A DNA stretch of 47,599 nt from Omnitrophica WOR_2 bacterium GWF2_43_52. GTDB taxonomy: Bacteria > Omnitrophota > Gorgyraeia > Gygaellales > UBA12090. This document shows, piece after piece, positions 8,972-16,273 of the stretch; position 1 is the stretch's first letter, and every line of letters starts with the position of its first letter. The position numbers and the translations under genes are program-made. The stretch is taken from contig MHGF01000003.1 in NCBI GenBank assembly GCA_001805445.1, positions 312,429 to 360,027 of the forward strand. Direction: 5' to 3'. Below the pieces are notes generated by a model. The model did not search any database and had not been told where the DNA came from. It worked only from the letters and a program-made list of their open reading frames with translations.

Positions 8972-9220
8972 TCAAGCGGAAGTTTTAATCAGATTCAATT
9001 TTTCTATTCTTGTCAATCTCTTGATCGCGGCTTCGCGCTTACAAGCCATAGAGCGATTGGCCATGGTTTCATGATACACAAGCTTAACCGGCATCTTGTT
9101 TTTCGTGTAGAATGCTCCCTTTTTAGAATTATGTTCGCTTATACGGCGAACAATATCAGTGGTTATACCGGTATACAAAGATTCATCACTACATTCTACT
9201 ATATAGAGAAACCAAGGCAT
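8972..9220 (-). CDS. GIY-YIG domain protein (UPF0213-like)
   Basis: 82 residues, essentially one GIY-YIG nuclease domain. YIVEC and LYTGITTD correspond to the two motif halves, followed by Arg (VRRISEHN) and a conserved KRLTRIEKL tail. Such stand-alone proteins are small, possibly DNA-cleaving, and of uncertain function. Spacing is 22 bp after thiH and 21 bp before the DUF2156 gene, so it probably belongs to one transcript. A truncated relative lies at 38404-38508. Confidence 0.9.
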   Translation of the reverse strand: MPWFLYIVECSDESLYTGITTDIVRRISEHNSKKGAFYTKNKMPVKLVYHETMANRSMACKREAAIKRLTRIEKLNLIKTSA

Positions 9221-9242
9221 CGCCAGACCTTTGCTTTATTTT

Positions 9243-10355
9243 TCAGATCACATTCAGCCAGTCATGAAAGACTGGCTGATATCCTTTCTGATGCACCATG
9301 TGCCGGACCGCATCCACACTACTGGTATCGGCAATCTCAAACTGCCCTTCGGTTTTATCGGAGAGCGCGTACCCTCCTACCTGGGTCCTTGACCCCGCGG
9401 ATAAACGGGTCAGCCCCAGGCCAATAAGATTACTTCGCAGCTCTTTGGCCTCGCGGGTAGATAGAGTAATGCCCGCGTGAGGCAAAAAAATCCGCGTGGC
9501 CACAATGGCCTGGGCCAGCTGGCGGTCACTAAGAGGATTGGCCGGGGAAAAATTTCCCACCTGAGGCTGTATGCGCGGGAAAGACACACCTACTTCTATG
9601 CCTGGATAGTAACGTTCCAGCCAATACCCGTGGAGGCCGGTAAAAAAAACCTCTTTCTTAAACTCAGAAAGCCCAAGCAATGCCCCGATGTTTATTTGCC
9701 GCATACCCGCCTGGGCCGCGCGCTCGGGAGCCATAAGCCTAAAGCGGTAATCACTCTTTGGCCCCTGCCTATGCAATTGAGAATATAACCGCTCGTCATA
9801 CGTTTCTTGATAAATAGTCAAACCAGAAACCCCCGCCGCGATGAGCTCGGCATATTCATTAACACTCAAAGGATAAATCTCAACCGAAATCATGCTGAAG
9901 CTTTTCTTCAATAAAATTACGCATTCTTTTATGTACGCAAGCGGCGCCTGTGAGCGCGACTCTCCAGTCAATAACAATACGTGCCGGATACCGCTTTTAG
10001 CGATTTCCTTGGCTTCCTCCTTGAGCTCCGCGATGCTCAGGCACTTTCTGGTTATCGGGTTAGAATGTTTAAATCCGCAATAGGCGCAATCATTAACGCA
10101 GTAGTTGGAGAGATATAACGGAGCGTAAAGCTGAATAACCTTGCCAAAATTGCCCCAGGTTATCCTCCGCGCCTTTTGAGCCAAAAGCTCAAGAGAGCCA
10201 AAGGCCGCCTCAGACAATAATAAAAGGAAATCGTTCTCCGAAAGAGCTTCTTTATCCATGACCCGCTCAACATCTTTGGGAGCAGCCTGGCGAAAAAAAT
10301 CTTCGAAATCAAAACGGCTGAATTTTACAATCTGATCATAAAAGGTTATCGGCAT
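9243..10355 (-). CDS. thiH: 2-iminoacetate synthase ThiH
   Basis: 370 residues, normal ThiH length. Radical SAM cluster motif CVNDCAYCGF (Cys86, Cys90, Cys93). The enzyme cleaves tyrosine to dehydroglycine (2-iminoacetate) and p-cresol, supplying the glycine-derived part of the thiamine thiazole in anaerobic or ThiO-lacking bacteria. Later family signatures include SVEIYPL, IGALLGL and LSAGSRTQVGGY. It follows thiG after a 218-bp gap occupied by a repeat-like element. Its start has no strong Shine-Dalgarno sequence, so expression probably depends on the TPP-riboswitch transcript from thiS. Confidence 0.95.
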   Translation of the reverse strand: MPITFYDQIVKFSRFDFEDFFRQAAPKDVERVMDKEALSENDFLLLLSEAAFGSLELLAQKARRITWGNFGKVIQLYAPLYLSNYCVNDCAYCGFKHSNPITRKCLSIAELKEEAKEIAKSGIRHVLLLTGESRSQAPLAYIKECVILLKKSFSMISVEIYPLSVNEYAELIAAGVSGLTIYQETYDERLYSQLHRQGPKSDYRFRLMAPERAAQAGMRQINIGALLGLSEFKKEVFFTGLHGYWLERYYPGIEVGVSFPRIQPQVGNFSPANPLSDRQLAQAIVATRIFLPHAGITLSTREAKELRSNLIGLGLTRLSAGSRTQVGGYALSDKTEGQFEIADTSSVDAVRHMVHQKGYQPVFHDWLNVI

Positions 10356-10379
10356 AGCTCTTGAAAGGAATACTAGTGC

Positions 10380-10560
10380 GTTGTTACATACATTATCATT
10401 AAATCCGAAGCACGAAATCCGAAATTCTAAACAATATTTAAATTACCCAATTCTAAAATGACCGAAAACACAGAATGATTTTGGACATTTGGAAATTAGG
10501 AATTTGGATTTGTTTCGGATTTAGATATTCGAATTTCGTATTTCACGTTATAAGAAATTA
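10380..10560. repeat. AT-rich imperfect inverted repeat inside thi operon (MITE-like)
   Basis: The gap between thiG and thiH holds repeated short forms of AAATCCGAA, CGAAATTC and AATTTGG in both orientations. AAATCCGAAGCACGAAATCC near 10403 faces TTTCGGATTTAG and TTCGAATTTCG near 10512-10540. No ORF is present. The pattern resembles abundant non-coding interspersed repeats seen in many environmental genomes; mobility is inferred. Confidence 0.55.
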
Positions 10561-10573
10561 ATGCCCCGGGGCA

Positions 10574-11341
10574 CTAACATAAGAAACCGGTCAGAGGAGA
10601 AGAGCTTTGCGGACTTTCTTTTATAGGGCTCATTCCACTAACATACCCCAGCCTGCCCGCGGCTACGGCCAGCGAAAAAGCCCGGGCGGCCAAAACAGGA
10701 TCATCTGAGGCCGCCACTGCCGTATTCACCAATACCGCGGCCGCTCCGATCTCCATGGCTTCGGCGGCATGAGAAGGCCTGCCAATACCAGCATCTACCA
10801 CAACCGGCAGCTCTATTTCCGCAATAAGTATCTTAAGTAACTCCCGCGTGCATAATCCTTTATTTGTCCCAATAGGCGCGCCCAAAGGCATAATAGAAGC
10901 TGCCCCTGCGTCACGCAAACGCCGGGCATCCGCCAAATCCGGATTAACATAGGGCATCACAATAAATCCTTCTTTGGCCAGAACCTCGGTGGCCTTAATC
11001 GTCTGGGCATTATCAGGAAGCAAATATTTATTATCAGGTATCACCTCAATTTTTATCCAATCGCCGCAGCCTAAGGCGCGGGCGAGGCGGGCAATCCGAA
11101 TTGCCTCATCGGCATTCCTAGCGCCTGAGGTATTAGCCATTACAATGCAATCCTTAGGGATATACTCCAGGATATTTTCTTCTTTTGCCTGAGGGTCAAT
11201 CCGCCTTAACGCCACGGTAACTATATGCGCGGAGGAAGCAATAATCGCCTCCTTCATTATTTGATAGGAGGGAAACTTCCCTGTCCCCAGAAAAAACCTG
11301 CTGCGTATGGGTTGTCCTGCGATAACAAGTTGAGTTTCCAT
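10574..11341 (-). CDS. thiG: Thiazole synthase ThiG
   Basis: 255 residues, a (beta/alpha)8 enzyme making the thiazole phosphate of thiamine from DXP, dehydroglycine and ThiS thiocarboxylate. Schiff-base lysine is Lys97 in WIKIEVI. The phosphate-binding loops [12 protein letters not shown] and [12 protein letters not shown], and AVLVNTAVA, match the family. The start lies two bases after the thiS stop. The C-terminus ends SSPLTGFLC. Cytoplasmic, acting with ThiS and ThiH; no thiF is in this window. Confidence 0.97.
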   Translation of the reverse strand: METQLVIAGQPIRSRFFLGTGKFPSYQIMKEAIIASSAHIVTVALRRIDPQAKEENILEYIPKDCIVMANTSGARNADEAIRIARLARALGCGDWIKIEVIPDNKYLLPDNAQTIKATEVLAKEGFIVMPYVNPDLADARRLRDAGAASIMPLGAPIGTNKGLCTRELLKILIAEIELPVVVDAGIGRPSHAAEAMEIGAAAVLVNTAVAASDDPVLAARAFSLAVAAGRLGYVSGMSPIKESPQSSSPLTGFLC

Positions 11342-11343
11342 TT

Positions 11344-11544
11344 TTACCCGCCTCCTACAAACGATACAATTTCAAGGGTATCATTTTCTTTTAAGACCAC
11401 AGGCTTCCATTTTTCTCGAGTCAAAATAACACCGTTATATTCCACCACCACGGCTTGAGCATTAATTTTCCGTTCTGTAATGATAGCCGATAGTGAAACC
11501 CCCTGAGGCAAAAAAACATCCTCACCATTAATACGCACCTTCAT
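11344..11544 (-). CDS. thiS: Sulfur carrier protein ThiS
   Basis: 66-residue ubiquitin-like protein ending VGGG. The terminal Gly-Gly is adenylated and converted to a thiocarboxylate, which donates sulfur to ThiG. The frame stays open upstream through the riboswitch, but ATG 11544 is preceded by GGAGG at good spacing and gives the usual ThiS length and N-terminus (MKVRINGED). First gene of the thiS-thiG-thiH unit. Confidence 0.95.
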   Translation of the reverse strand: MKVRINGEDVFLPQGVSLSAIITERKINAQAVVVEYNGVILTREKWKPVVLKENDTLEIVSFVGGG

Positions 11545-11556
11545 TAACTCCTCCAT

Positions 11557-11586
11557 AAAAAAACCCTTATGCCTAAGCATTAAGGG
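11557..11586 (-). terminator. Riboswitch-linked intrinsic terminator before thiS
   Basis: CCCTT-A-ATGC/GCAT-AAGGG stem with TTAG loop, then seven T, lying between the TPP aptamer and the thiS Shine-Dalgarno sequence. It fits TPP-induced transcription termination. Confidence 0.9.
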
Positions 11587-11601
11587 CCACCCTTGCGCGC
11601 T

Positions 11602-11692
11602 TCGTCCCTCCGCTGGCATTACCCAGATCAGGTTTTTTCGGGTCATCCGCTTCTCATGGCGGAACTCTCAGGCCGAAAGAACGACCTCCCCT
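11602..11692 (-). ncRNA. TPP riboswitch (THI element)
   Basis: Minus strand shows the conserved order GGGGA...CTGAGAG...GATGACCC...ACCTGATCTGGGTAATGCC...GCGGAGGGA of the THI box. It lies directly downstream of a strong promoter and upstream of a terminator and thiSGH. Confidence 0.97.
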
Positions 11693-11793
11693 TATATATT
11701 TTCTAACTTAATTAAAGCACACACCCGCTTCTTTGTCAAGGCACATTGTATGCGCGTGTTCCATCTGTCGTATTTCTTCGGCGTCATGCTCAT
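11692..11793 (-). pseudogene. Truncated methyltransferase-like ORF (33 codons)
   Basis: ATG 11793 is preceded by AGAGG at six bases and encodes MSMTPKKYDRWNTRIQ before losing family resemblance. The start resembles the MSMTPEEYDxWY beginning of many SAM-dependent methyltransferases. It stops after 33 residues and overlaps the thi promoter. It lies just after the ArsS-ArsM gene. Probably a remnant; it could be a chance ORF. Confidence 0.35.
11711..11739 (-). promoter_or_regulatory. Promoter of thi operon, TTGACA-17-TTTAAT
   Basis: -35 TTGACA at 11734-11739, 17-bp spacer, -10 TTTAAT at 11711-11716. Transcription would begin about 10 nt before the TPP aptamer. Confidence 0.88.
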
Positions 11794-11809
11794 AGAAAAC
11801 CTCTTTTTT

Positions 11810-13909
11810 TTAACAGCATCCTTCACTGCTACGCGTATCGGCATTGACAGGCTTTCCAGTAATAGCTCCACAGAGAAAAGGCCCGTAATGGATGTTTCTA
11901 TCTCCGATAATCTTAAAATGTTTTTCATAGCGGGTTTTACTCAACATAGAAGCAGTATTACCACACACAAGCAAAGGCTTATGAACAACAAAAGTATGAT
12001 GGCCATCCAGTTGAAATTGATGAGGATAGCCGGAAATAGTGCCTAAATAAACCGCTGCCTGGCCGTAATCCTCACAGATATCTTCCAGCTCAGCCAACTT
12101 AAAAGCGCGGATAGTCATAGAATAAAAATTGATGTTCCCTGCTTTGGATGCAATCTTGGCGTCTTCAATTGTAATTTTCCTCTTTGAGGTAACACGATAA
12201 TCAAGACACCCCAGTCCCCTGAGCACTCTGCGAAAATCTTCAGTATACATAGCCCCACCCAGGCATTCGCCATAAAGCACCGGATCATTTTTTACATCCT
12301 CCGGAACACGCCGGTTGGCAAAGACATCAGAGAAATAGAGCTCTCCACCCGGCTTAAGCACACGGAATATCTCTGAAAAAACGCTCTTTTTATCTGGAGA
12401 GAGGTTTATCACGCAATTAGAAATAACTACATCAACTGAGTTATCCGCTAGCCCAATCTCCTTTAAATCTTCAATATATCCTTTCTTAAAATCTACGTTG
12501 CATTTTTTAAATCCAAACCTTCTCATTTGAGCGTCTTTATACCTTTGGGCAACCTCAAGTTGTTCATCGGTCATATCCACTCCGATAGCCAGGCCGTTTT
12601 CTCCAGCCAAAGCGGATGCGATATAAACATCCCTCCCCGTGCCACAGCCCAAATCTAAAACTGTGCAATCTTTAAGAAGCGGCGGGATAGGAGAACCGCA
12701 CCCGTAAAACTTATCCAGGATTTCAGGCTCAATGTTTTTGATAATAGACTTCAACGGCTCAGAGAACGCGCTAGCAGAACAGCACGCGCTCGTTTTAAGG
12801 TCTTTTTGGCCTTTCAGCACTTTCCCATAGTACTCTTTGACCGTCTGCTGCGCAGAGGCGCGCACCAAACCTTCGCCTTGGTTTGGGTGCTGCGCAGAGT
12901 CACAAACCAAGCCTTCCGGGGCAAGCGCGCCCTGACAACTCGAGCCACTGCCCGCGGTACAGGCAAAACAATGCTCTCCGGTAAGGATTTCTCTTTCTTC
13001 CAGATCCTTCAGGCGTAATTTAGCGATAGTCAGAAAATTGCCTTCCTTGTCTTTAAGCCCATGCCCCAGGGCAAGGTTAAAATCGCAGTCATATAATCTA
13101 CCATCATACCCCACGCTCAAAAAAGTCCGGCACATAAGATTCTTGAGGTTCTGCGGATTGAAATTTTCTTCCAACACCTTAGAATACTCCTCATATCTGT
13201 TATTTGATTCCAAATATTTTTTGAATCTCTTAATCACCACATTGGTTAACGTAAGAAGCCTGTTGAATTCAATCCCGTAATTCTCTTTCAAAACCTTCTT
13301 ATAATCCCTCTCTAAAGAACTCTGGGCTCCGGGAAGATACGCCCCAAGAGAGTTATACACCAAATCTAACTGCAAATCTTTACGCTTCGCAAAACCTATA
13401 TCATTAAGTAACCTTAGCGCCTTGATGCTTTTCTCAAATACACCTGGCCCGCGCTGGCGGTCTACGTTTTCCTTTGTATAACAAGGCAAGGAACACATAA
13501 GGCGCGCCTTATGCAATCTAAAAAATTCGGGCAAATATTCTTTCCCCTTTTCAAATAACACCGTCAAATTAGAACGCACAATAAGCTCATCAACAAGAGG
13601 CCGCGCTGATTCAACGAAATAGCCGAAATTCGGATTTAATTCCGGAGCTCCTCCGGTAATATCCACTGTCTCAATCACATTTTTCCTTAAAAAATCAAGG
13701 ATATCACCCACTACCTTCCTTGACATGATATTCTTCCCCTGAACAGACGCGTCAATATGGCAATGCACGCAGCTCTGATTACAAAGATCACCCATATTAA
13801 CTTGAAGTGTCGTTAATCGAGCTCTTCTGAGAATATCTTTCTTTATCTCATATCTCTCTAAAACATTTAAAAATGTGTTCATTGATGAGTTTTTCATCTT
13901 CCTAATCAT
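11810..13909 (-). CDS. Fused ArsS radical SAM enzyme - ArsM arsenite methyltransferase
   Basis: 699 residues. Part 1 (about 20-330) is an ArsS-type radical SAM enzyme, known in arsenosugar synthesis for adding the deoxyadenosyl group to methylated arsenic. It has CNQSCVHC (Cys43, 47, 50), TGGAPEL at 85-91 and a Cys-rich end CFACTAGSGSSC (314-325). Part 2 (about 357-645) is an ArsM-type methyltransferase: VKEYYGKVL, ACC (376-377), FYGCGSPIP, SAM loop VLDLGCGTGRD (417-427), Cys499 in SNCVINL and Cys549. A tail of about 50 residues ends in CC. The two are normally separate proteins. The linker holds a duplicated EGLVxxSAQ segment. The start overlaps the TVP38 gene by 8 bp, with AAGGA before ATG. 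Cytoplasmic. Confidence 0.92.
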   Translation of the reverse strand: MIRKMKNSSMNTFLNVLERYEIKKDILRRARLTTLQVNMGDLCNQSCVHCHIDASVQGKNIMSRKVVGDILDFLRKNVIETVDITGGAPELNPNFGYFVESARPLVDELIVRSNLTVLFEKGKEYLPEFFRLHKARLMCSLPCYTKENVDRQRGPGVFEKSIKALRLLNDIGFAKRKDLQLDLVYNSLGAYLPGAQSSLERDYKKVLKENYGIEFNRLLTLTNVVIKRFKKYLESNNRYEEYSKVLEENFNPQNLKNLMCRTFLSVGYDGRLYDCDFNLALGHGLKDKEGNFLTIAKLRLKDLEEREILTGEHCFACTAGSGSSCQGALAPEGLVCDSAQHPNQGEGLVRASAQQTVKEYYGKVLKGQKDLKTSACCSASAFSEPLKSIIKNIEPEILDKFYGCGSPIPPLLKDCTVLDLGCGTGRDVYIASALAGENGLAIGVDMTDEQLEVAQRYKDAQMRRFGFKKCNVDFKKGYIEDLKEIGLADNSVDVVISNCVINLSPDKKSVFSEIFRVLKPGGELYFSDVFANRRVPEDVKNDPVLYGECLGGAMYTEDFRRVLRGLGCLDYRVTSKRKITIEDAKIASKAGNINFYSMTIRAFKLAELEDICEDYGQAAVYLGTISGYPHQFQLDGHHTFVVHKPLLVCGNTASMLSKTRYEKHFKIIGDRNIHYGPFLCGAITGKPVNADTRSSEGCC

Positions 13910-14669
13910 TTTTCCTTAATTTCTTCCTAACAATCTGGTAGAGAGCCGGAACCGCTATGATGAAAACCATAAGCCCTATGGCAATAAGAAATTGTGGGGC
14001 ACCTATATCACGTATGCTTTTAATCTCACCGAGGCTCCCACCGAAGAAGGCCGAGATAACGACGCCAGGAATAATCCCCAAAAATGTAGCCAAAAAATAA
14101 TCTTTAAACTTAATGCCAGATAACCCTCCCGAGTAATTCAAAACCTCGTAGGGCACTAAGGGAATAACACGAAAAAACAGAATAGTCATAAAACCGCTCT
14201 TCGCGAGCTTTTCATCGAGGTCCTTCAGCCAGAGGGCAGTGCCTGCCTGCCGGTAGGCAGGGTTTGACTTCCCTATAGCCCAAGCCATAAATTTAGCTTT
14301 CAATAGTTGCTCTATAAAAGCCCTGCCGAAATACCGCGATATCATGAATGTGGCGGTTGTCCCGAGCATCGCGCCTATCATTAAGTAGAGCGCGCCCCAA
14401 ACTGCCCCAAAAGCCAGCCCAGCAGTCAAGGAAATGGCGGCGATAGGCGGCATAATAGAGATTGTATTCAACGCGTAAGCAATGATATACGCCAAGACCG
14501 CAAGTTTGCCGAAAGATTGGATAAAATCGCGCAACGCAGCAGGCGTCAAAGACTTAAGATTAACGCACTGACACTTTACCATCCACCATACGCCTGCAAC
14601 AAGCATACCCCCGATCAGCAGCTTGATCAGTATCCCTTTATAGTTTTTTTTCATAAGCCAGGAAGGCAA
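13902..14669 (-). CDS. TVP38/TMEM64 (DedA-like) membrane protein
   Basis: Up to 255 residues. TTG 14669 has GAGG eight bases upstream. ATG 14654 is the alternative and gives MKKNYKGILI. About six membrane segments, with the SNARE-associated domain core: ISIMPPIAAISLTAGLAFG, then GAMLGTTATFMISRYFGR and FFRVIPLVPYEVLNYSGG. The family is thought to move lipids or small molecules across the inner membrane. TVP38 genes often sit beside a flavin disulfide oxidoreductase, as here (37 bp downstream of it). Residues near 135-145 (NPAYRQAGT) come from a palindromic insertion. The stop overlaps the ArsS-ArsM start. Confidence 0.92.
   Translation of the reverse strand: MPSWLMKKNYKGILIKLLIGGMLVAGVWWMVKCQCVNLKSLTPAALRDFIQSFGKLAVLAYIIAYALNTISIMPPIAAISLTAGLAFGAVWGALYLMIGAMLGTTATFMISRYFGRAFIEQLLKAKFMAWAIGKSNPAYRQAGTALWLKDLDEKLAKSGFMTILFFRVIPLVPYEVLNYSGGLSGIKFKDYFLATFLGIIPGVVISAFFGGSLGEIKSIRDIGAPQFLIAIGLMVFIIAVPALYQIVRKKLRKND
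14242..14261. repeat. In-frame palindromic repeat inserted in TVP38 gene
   Basis: CCTGCCTGCC followed by GGTAGGCAGG: a 20-bp palindrome with one mismatched pair. On the coding strand it translates as part of NPAYRQAGT, without shifting frame. Similar palindromic sequences giving xAGRQAG-type peptides occur in other environmental bacterial genomes (from memory). Confidence 0.7.
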
Positions 14670-14705
14670 TGGTTTGGCCTCATTTGGCCAAAGCCATAAT
14701 GATTC

Positions 14706-16136
14706 CTATCGTAAAAACTTCAGCATCAGCCTGAAAAACCCCTTAAGCCAGCCGGCATTCATCATTTCAATATAATACTCATCGGCTGAGCGCTTTACTA
14801 CCTGCGCAAGCGTCGGATAGATATGGATTGCCGAGCTAAGATTCTTGATTTTTAGTTTTAATGATTTTACCAAAACATACTCATGGATAATCTCTCCGGC
14901 ATTGGCTCCTACTATATGCGCTCCAAGTATGTATCCTTTTTTATCGGTGATTACTTTGGCTAACCCCTTCTCTTCTCTATCGGTAACTGCCCGGTCATTA
15001 CCACTGTAGAAAGAGCGGTAGACTCTTATATTTTTGTGCTTAGCCTTTGCTTCATCTTCAGTTAAGCCTACCCGAGCTACCTCCGGATCGGTAAACGTGC
15101 ACCAGGGGACAACGCTGTAATCAACCTTTCTCTTAAAAGGAAATAGCGCATTACCAATAGCGATGATGGCCTGATATTCAGCCATGTGGCTAAACTGATA
15201 CGGCCCGGCTACGTCGCCGCAGGCATAGATGTTCTTAGCAGAAGTTCTCAATGTCGCGTCTACCTCTACCCCTTTAGTGGAATATTTGACTCCGGATTTT
15301 TCAAGATCAAGCCCCTGTACATTAGCCGCTCTTCCTACCGCAACAAGGACCTGTTCGGCTTTCACTACGGATTGTTTCTTATCCTTATCTTCAAGGGTTA
15401 GGGAAACCAAGCCGCCGTCTTTTAAGAAACGCACAGCCTTTTTTCCGGTGTATATCCTAATTCCTTCGGCCTTAAACTCATCAACTAACACCTCGGCAAT
15501 CTCTTTATCTTCTCTGGCCATAAGCCGGTCAAACATCTCAATAATCGAGACTTCCACCCCCAGGCGGGCAAAGGCTAAAGAAAGCTCCATCCCTATAGGC
15601 CCGCCTCCTAAAACAGCCAGAGATTTAGGCAAAACTTCCAAATCAAATATGTTCTCGTTAGTCAAATAACCGATATCCTTGAGCCCTGCAATGGGAGGAA
15701 TCATTGGATGCGAACCGGTGGCGATAATAAAGCGCTTCGCTGAGATTTTCTCTCCCTTACACTCAAGAGTATTTTGATCAATGAATTTTGGGCCTGCGAA
15801 AAGCACCTTTATCCCTCTCTTTTCAAAGACCTCCGGGGGATGATGAGTGCTTATCTTTTTTATGATATCCCTCACATGGGACATTACTAAAGAAGAATCA
15901 TACGTATTCTGCGTGCCGGCAGAAATCCCAAATTCTTTAAGTCTCTTTACTAAAGAAAAAATCTGCGCTGATTTTAGCAGGCTTTTAGAGGGAATACACC
16001 CATACCAGGTACAATCGCCTCCCAATTTGTTTTTCTCTATGAGTGCTGTTTTTGCGCCTAAAGCTGCCGCGCCCGTAGCCGCAACCAATCCTGCGGCCCC
16101 TCCACCGATTATCACAACATCATAGTCATAACACAT
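14706..16136 (-). CDS. Pyridine nucleotide-disulfide oxidoreductase (mercuric-reductase/lipoamide-dehydrogenase-like)
   Basis: 476 residues. FAD loop GGGAAGLVAATGAAALG (11-27). Redox disulfide GGDCTWYGCIPSK (Cys42, Cys47). NAD(P) loop GGGPIGMELSLAFARLG and a second FAD motif YACGDVAGPYQFSHMAEYQ. The C-terminal dimerisation domain carries SAIHIYPTLAQVV, where the usual His-Glu pair has Gln in place of Glu. There is no N-terminal metal-binding domain and no C-terminal Cys-Cys, so mercury reduction is unlikely. Similar proteins accompany TVP38 genes; their thiol substrate is unknown. CGAGGTG precedes ATG. Probably transcribed with the glycosyltransferase upstream and TVP38 and ArsS-ArsM downstream. 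Confidence 0.88.
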   Translation of the reverse strand: MCYDYDVVIIGGGAAGLVAATGAAALGAKTALIEKNKLGGDCTWYGCIPSKSLLKSAQIFSLVKRLKEFGISAGTQNTYDSSLVMSHVRDIIKKISTHHPPEVFEKRGIKVLFAGPKFIDQNTLECKGEKISAKRFIIATGSHPMIPPIAGLKDIGYLTNENIFDLEVLPKSLAVLGGGPIGMELSLAFARLGVEVSIIEMFDRLMAREDKEIAEVLVDEFKAEGIRIYTGKKAVRFLKDGGLVSLTLEDKDKKQSVVKAEQVLVAVGRAANVQGLDLEKSGVKYSTKGVEVDATLRTSAKNIYACGDVAGPYQFSHMAEYQAIIAIGNALFPFKRKVDYSVVPWCTFTDPEVARVGLTEDEAKAKHKNIRVYRSFYSGNDRAVTDREEKGLAKVITDKKGYILGAHIVGANAGEIIHEYVLVKSLKLKIKNLSSAIHIYPTLAQVVKRSADEYYIEMMNAGWLKGFFRLMLKFLR

Positions 16137-16273
16137 TGAACACCTCGTGCTTCTATCGCGCTATTTCCCTCTGCAGCCATCTTTTTTTCGATAGCAGAAT
16201 TCAAACCTTCCTCCCTTGTGTTTACTCTAACATGGCGAGGCTCTTTATCACATACTACAAGGGCACGTTTCAT
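16112..16273 (-). pseudogene. Remnant of DUF2064/TIGR04282-type sugar transferase
   Basis: A 53-codon ORF starts at ATG 16273, sharing ATGA with the glycosyltransferase stop, and runs 25 bp into the oxidoreductase gene. Its start MKRALVVCDKEPRHVRVNTR resembles the KRALVVFAKEPRPGRVKTRL opening of DUF2064 proteins, which usually follow this glycosyltransferase in arsenosugar loci. After about 20 residues the likeness ends. Best read as a heavily deleted gene whose start still sits in the operon. Confidence 0.5.

Noticed and set aside
11545-11646. N-terminal extension of ThiS to 100 residues
   Set aside because: The extension would be translated from the TPP riboswitch and terminator; ATG 11544 has the ribosome site and gives normal ThiS length.
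14706-16136. Naming the flavoprotein mercuric reductase (merA)
   Set aside because: It lacks the metal-binding N-terminal domain and C-terminal Cys-Cys needed for mercury, and the neighbours are arsenosugar and TVP38 genes.
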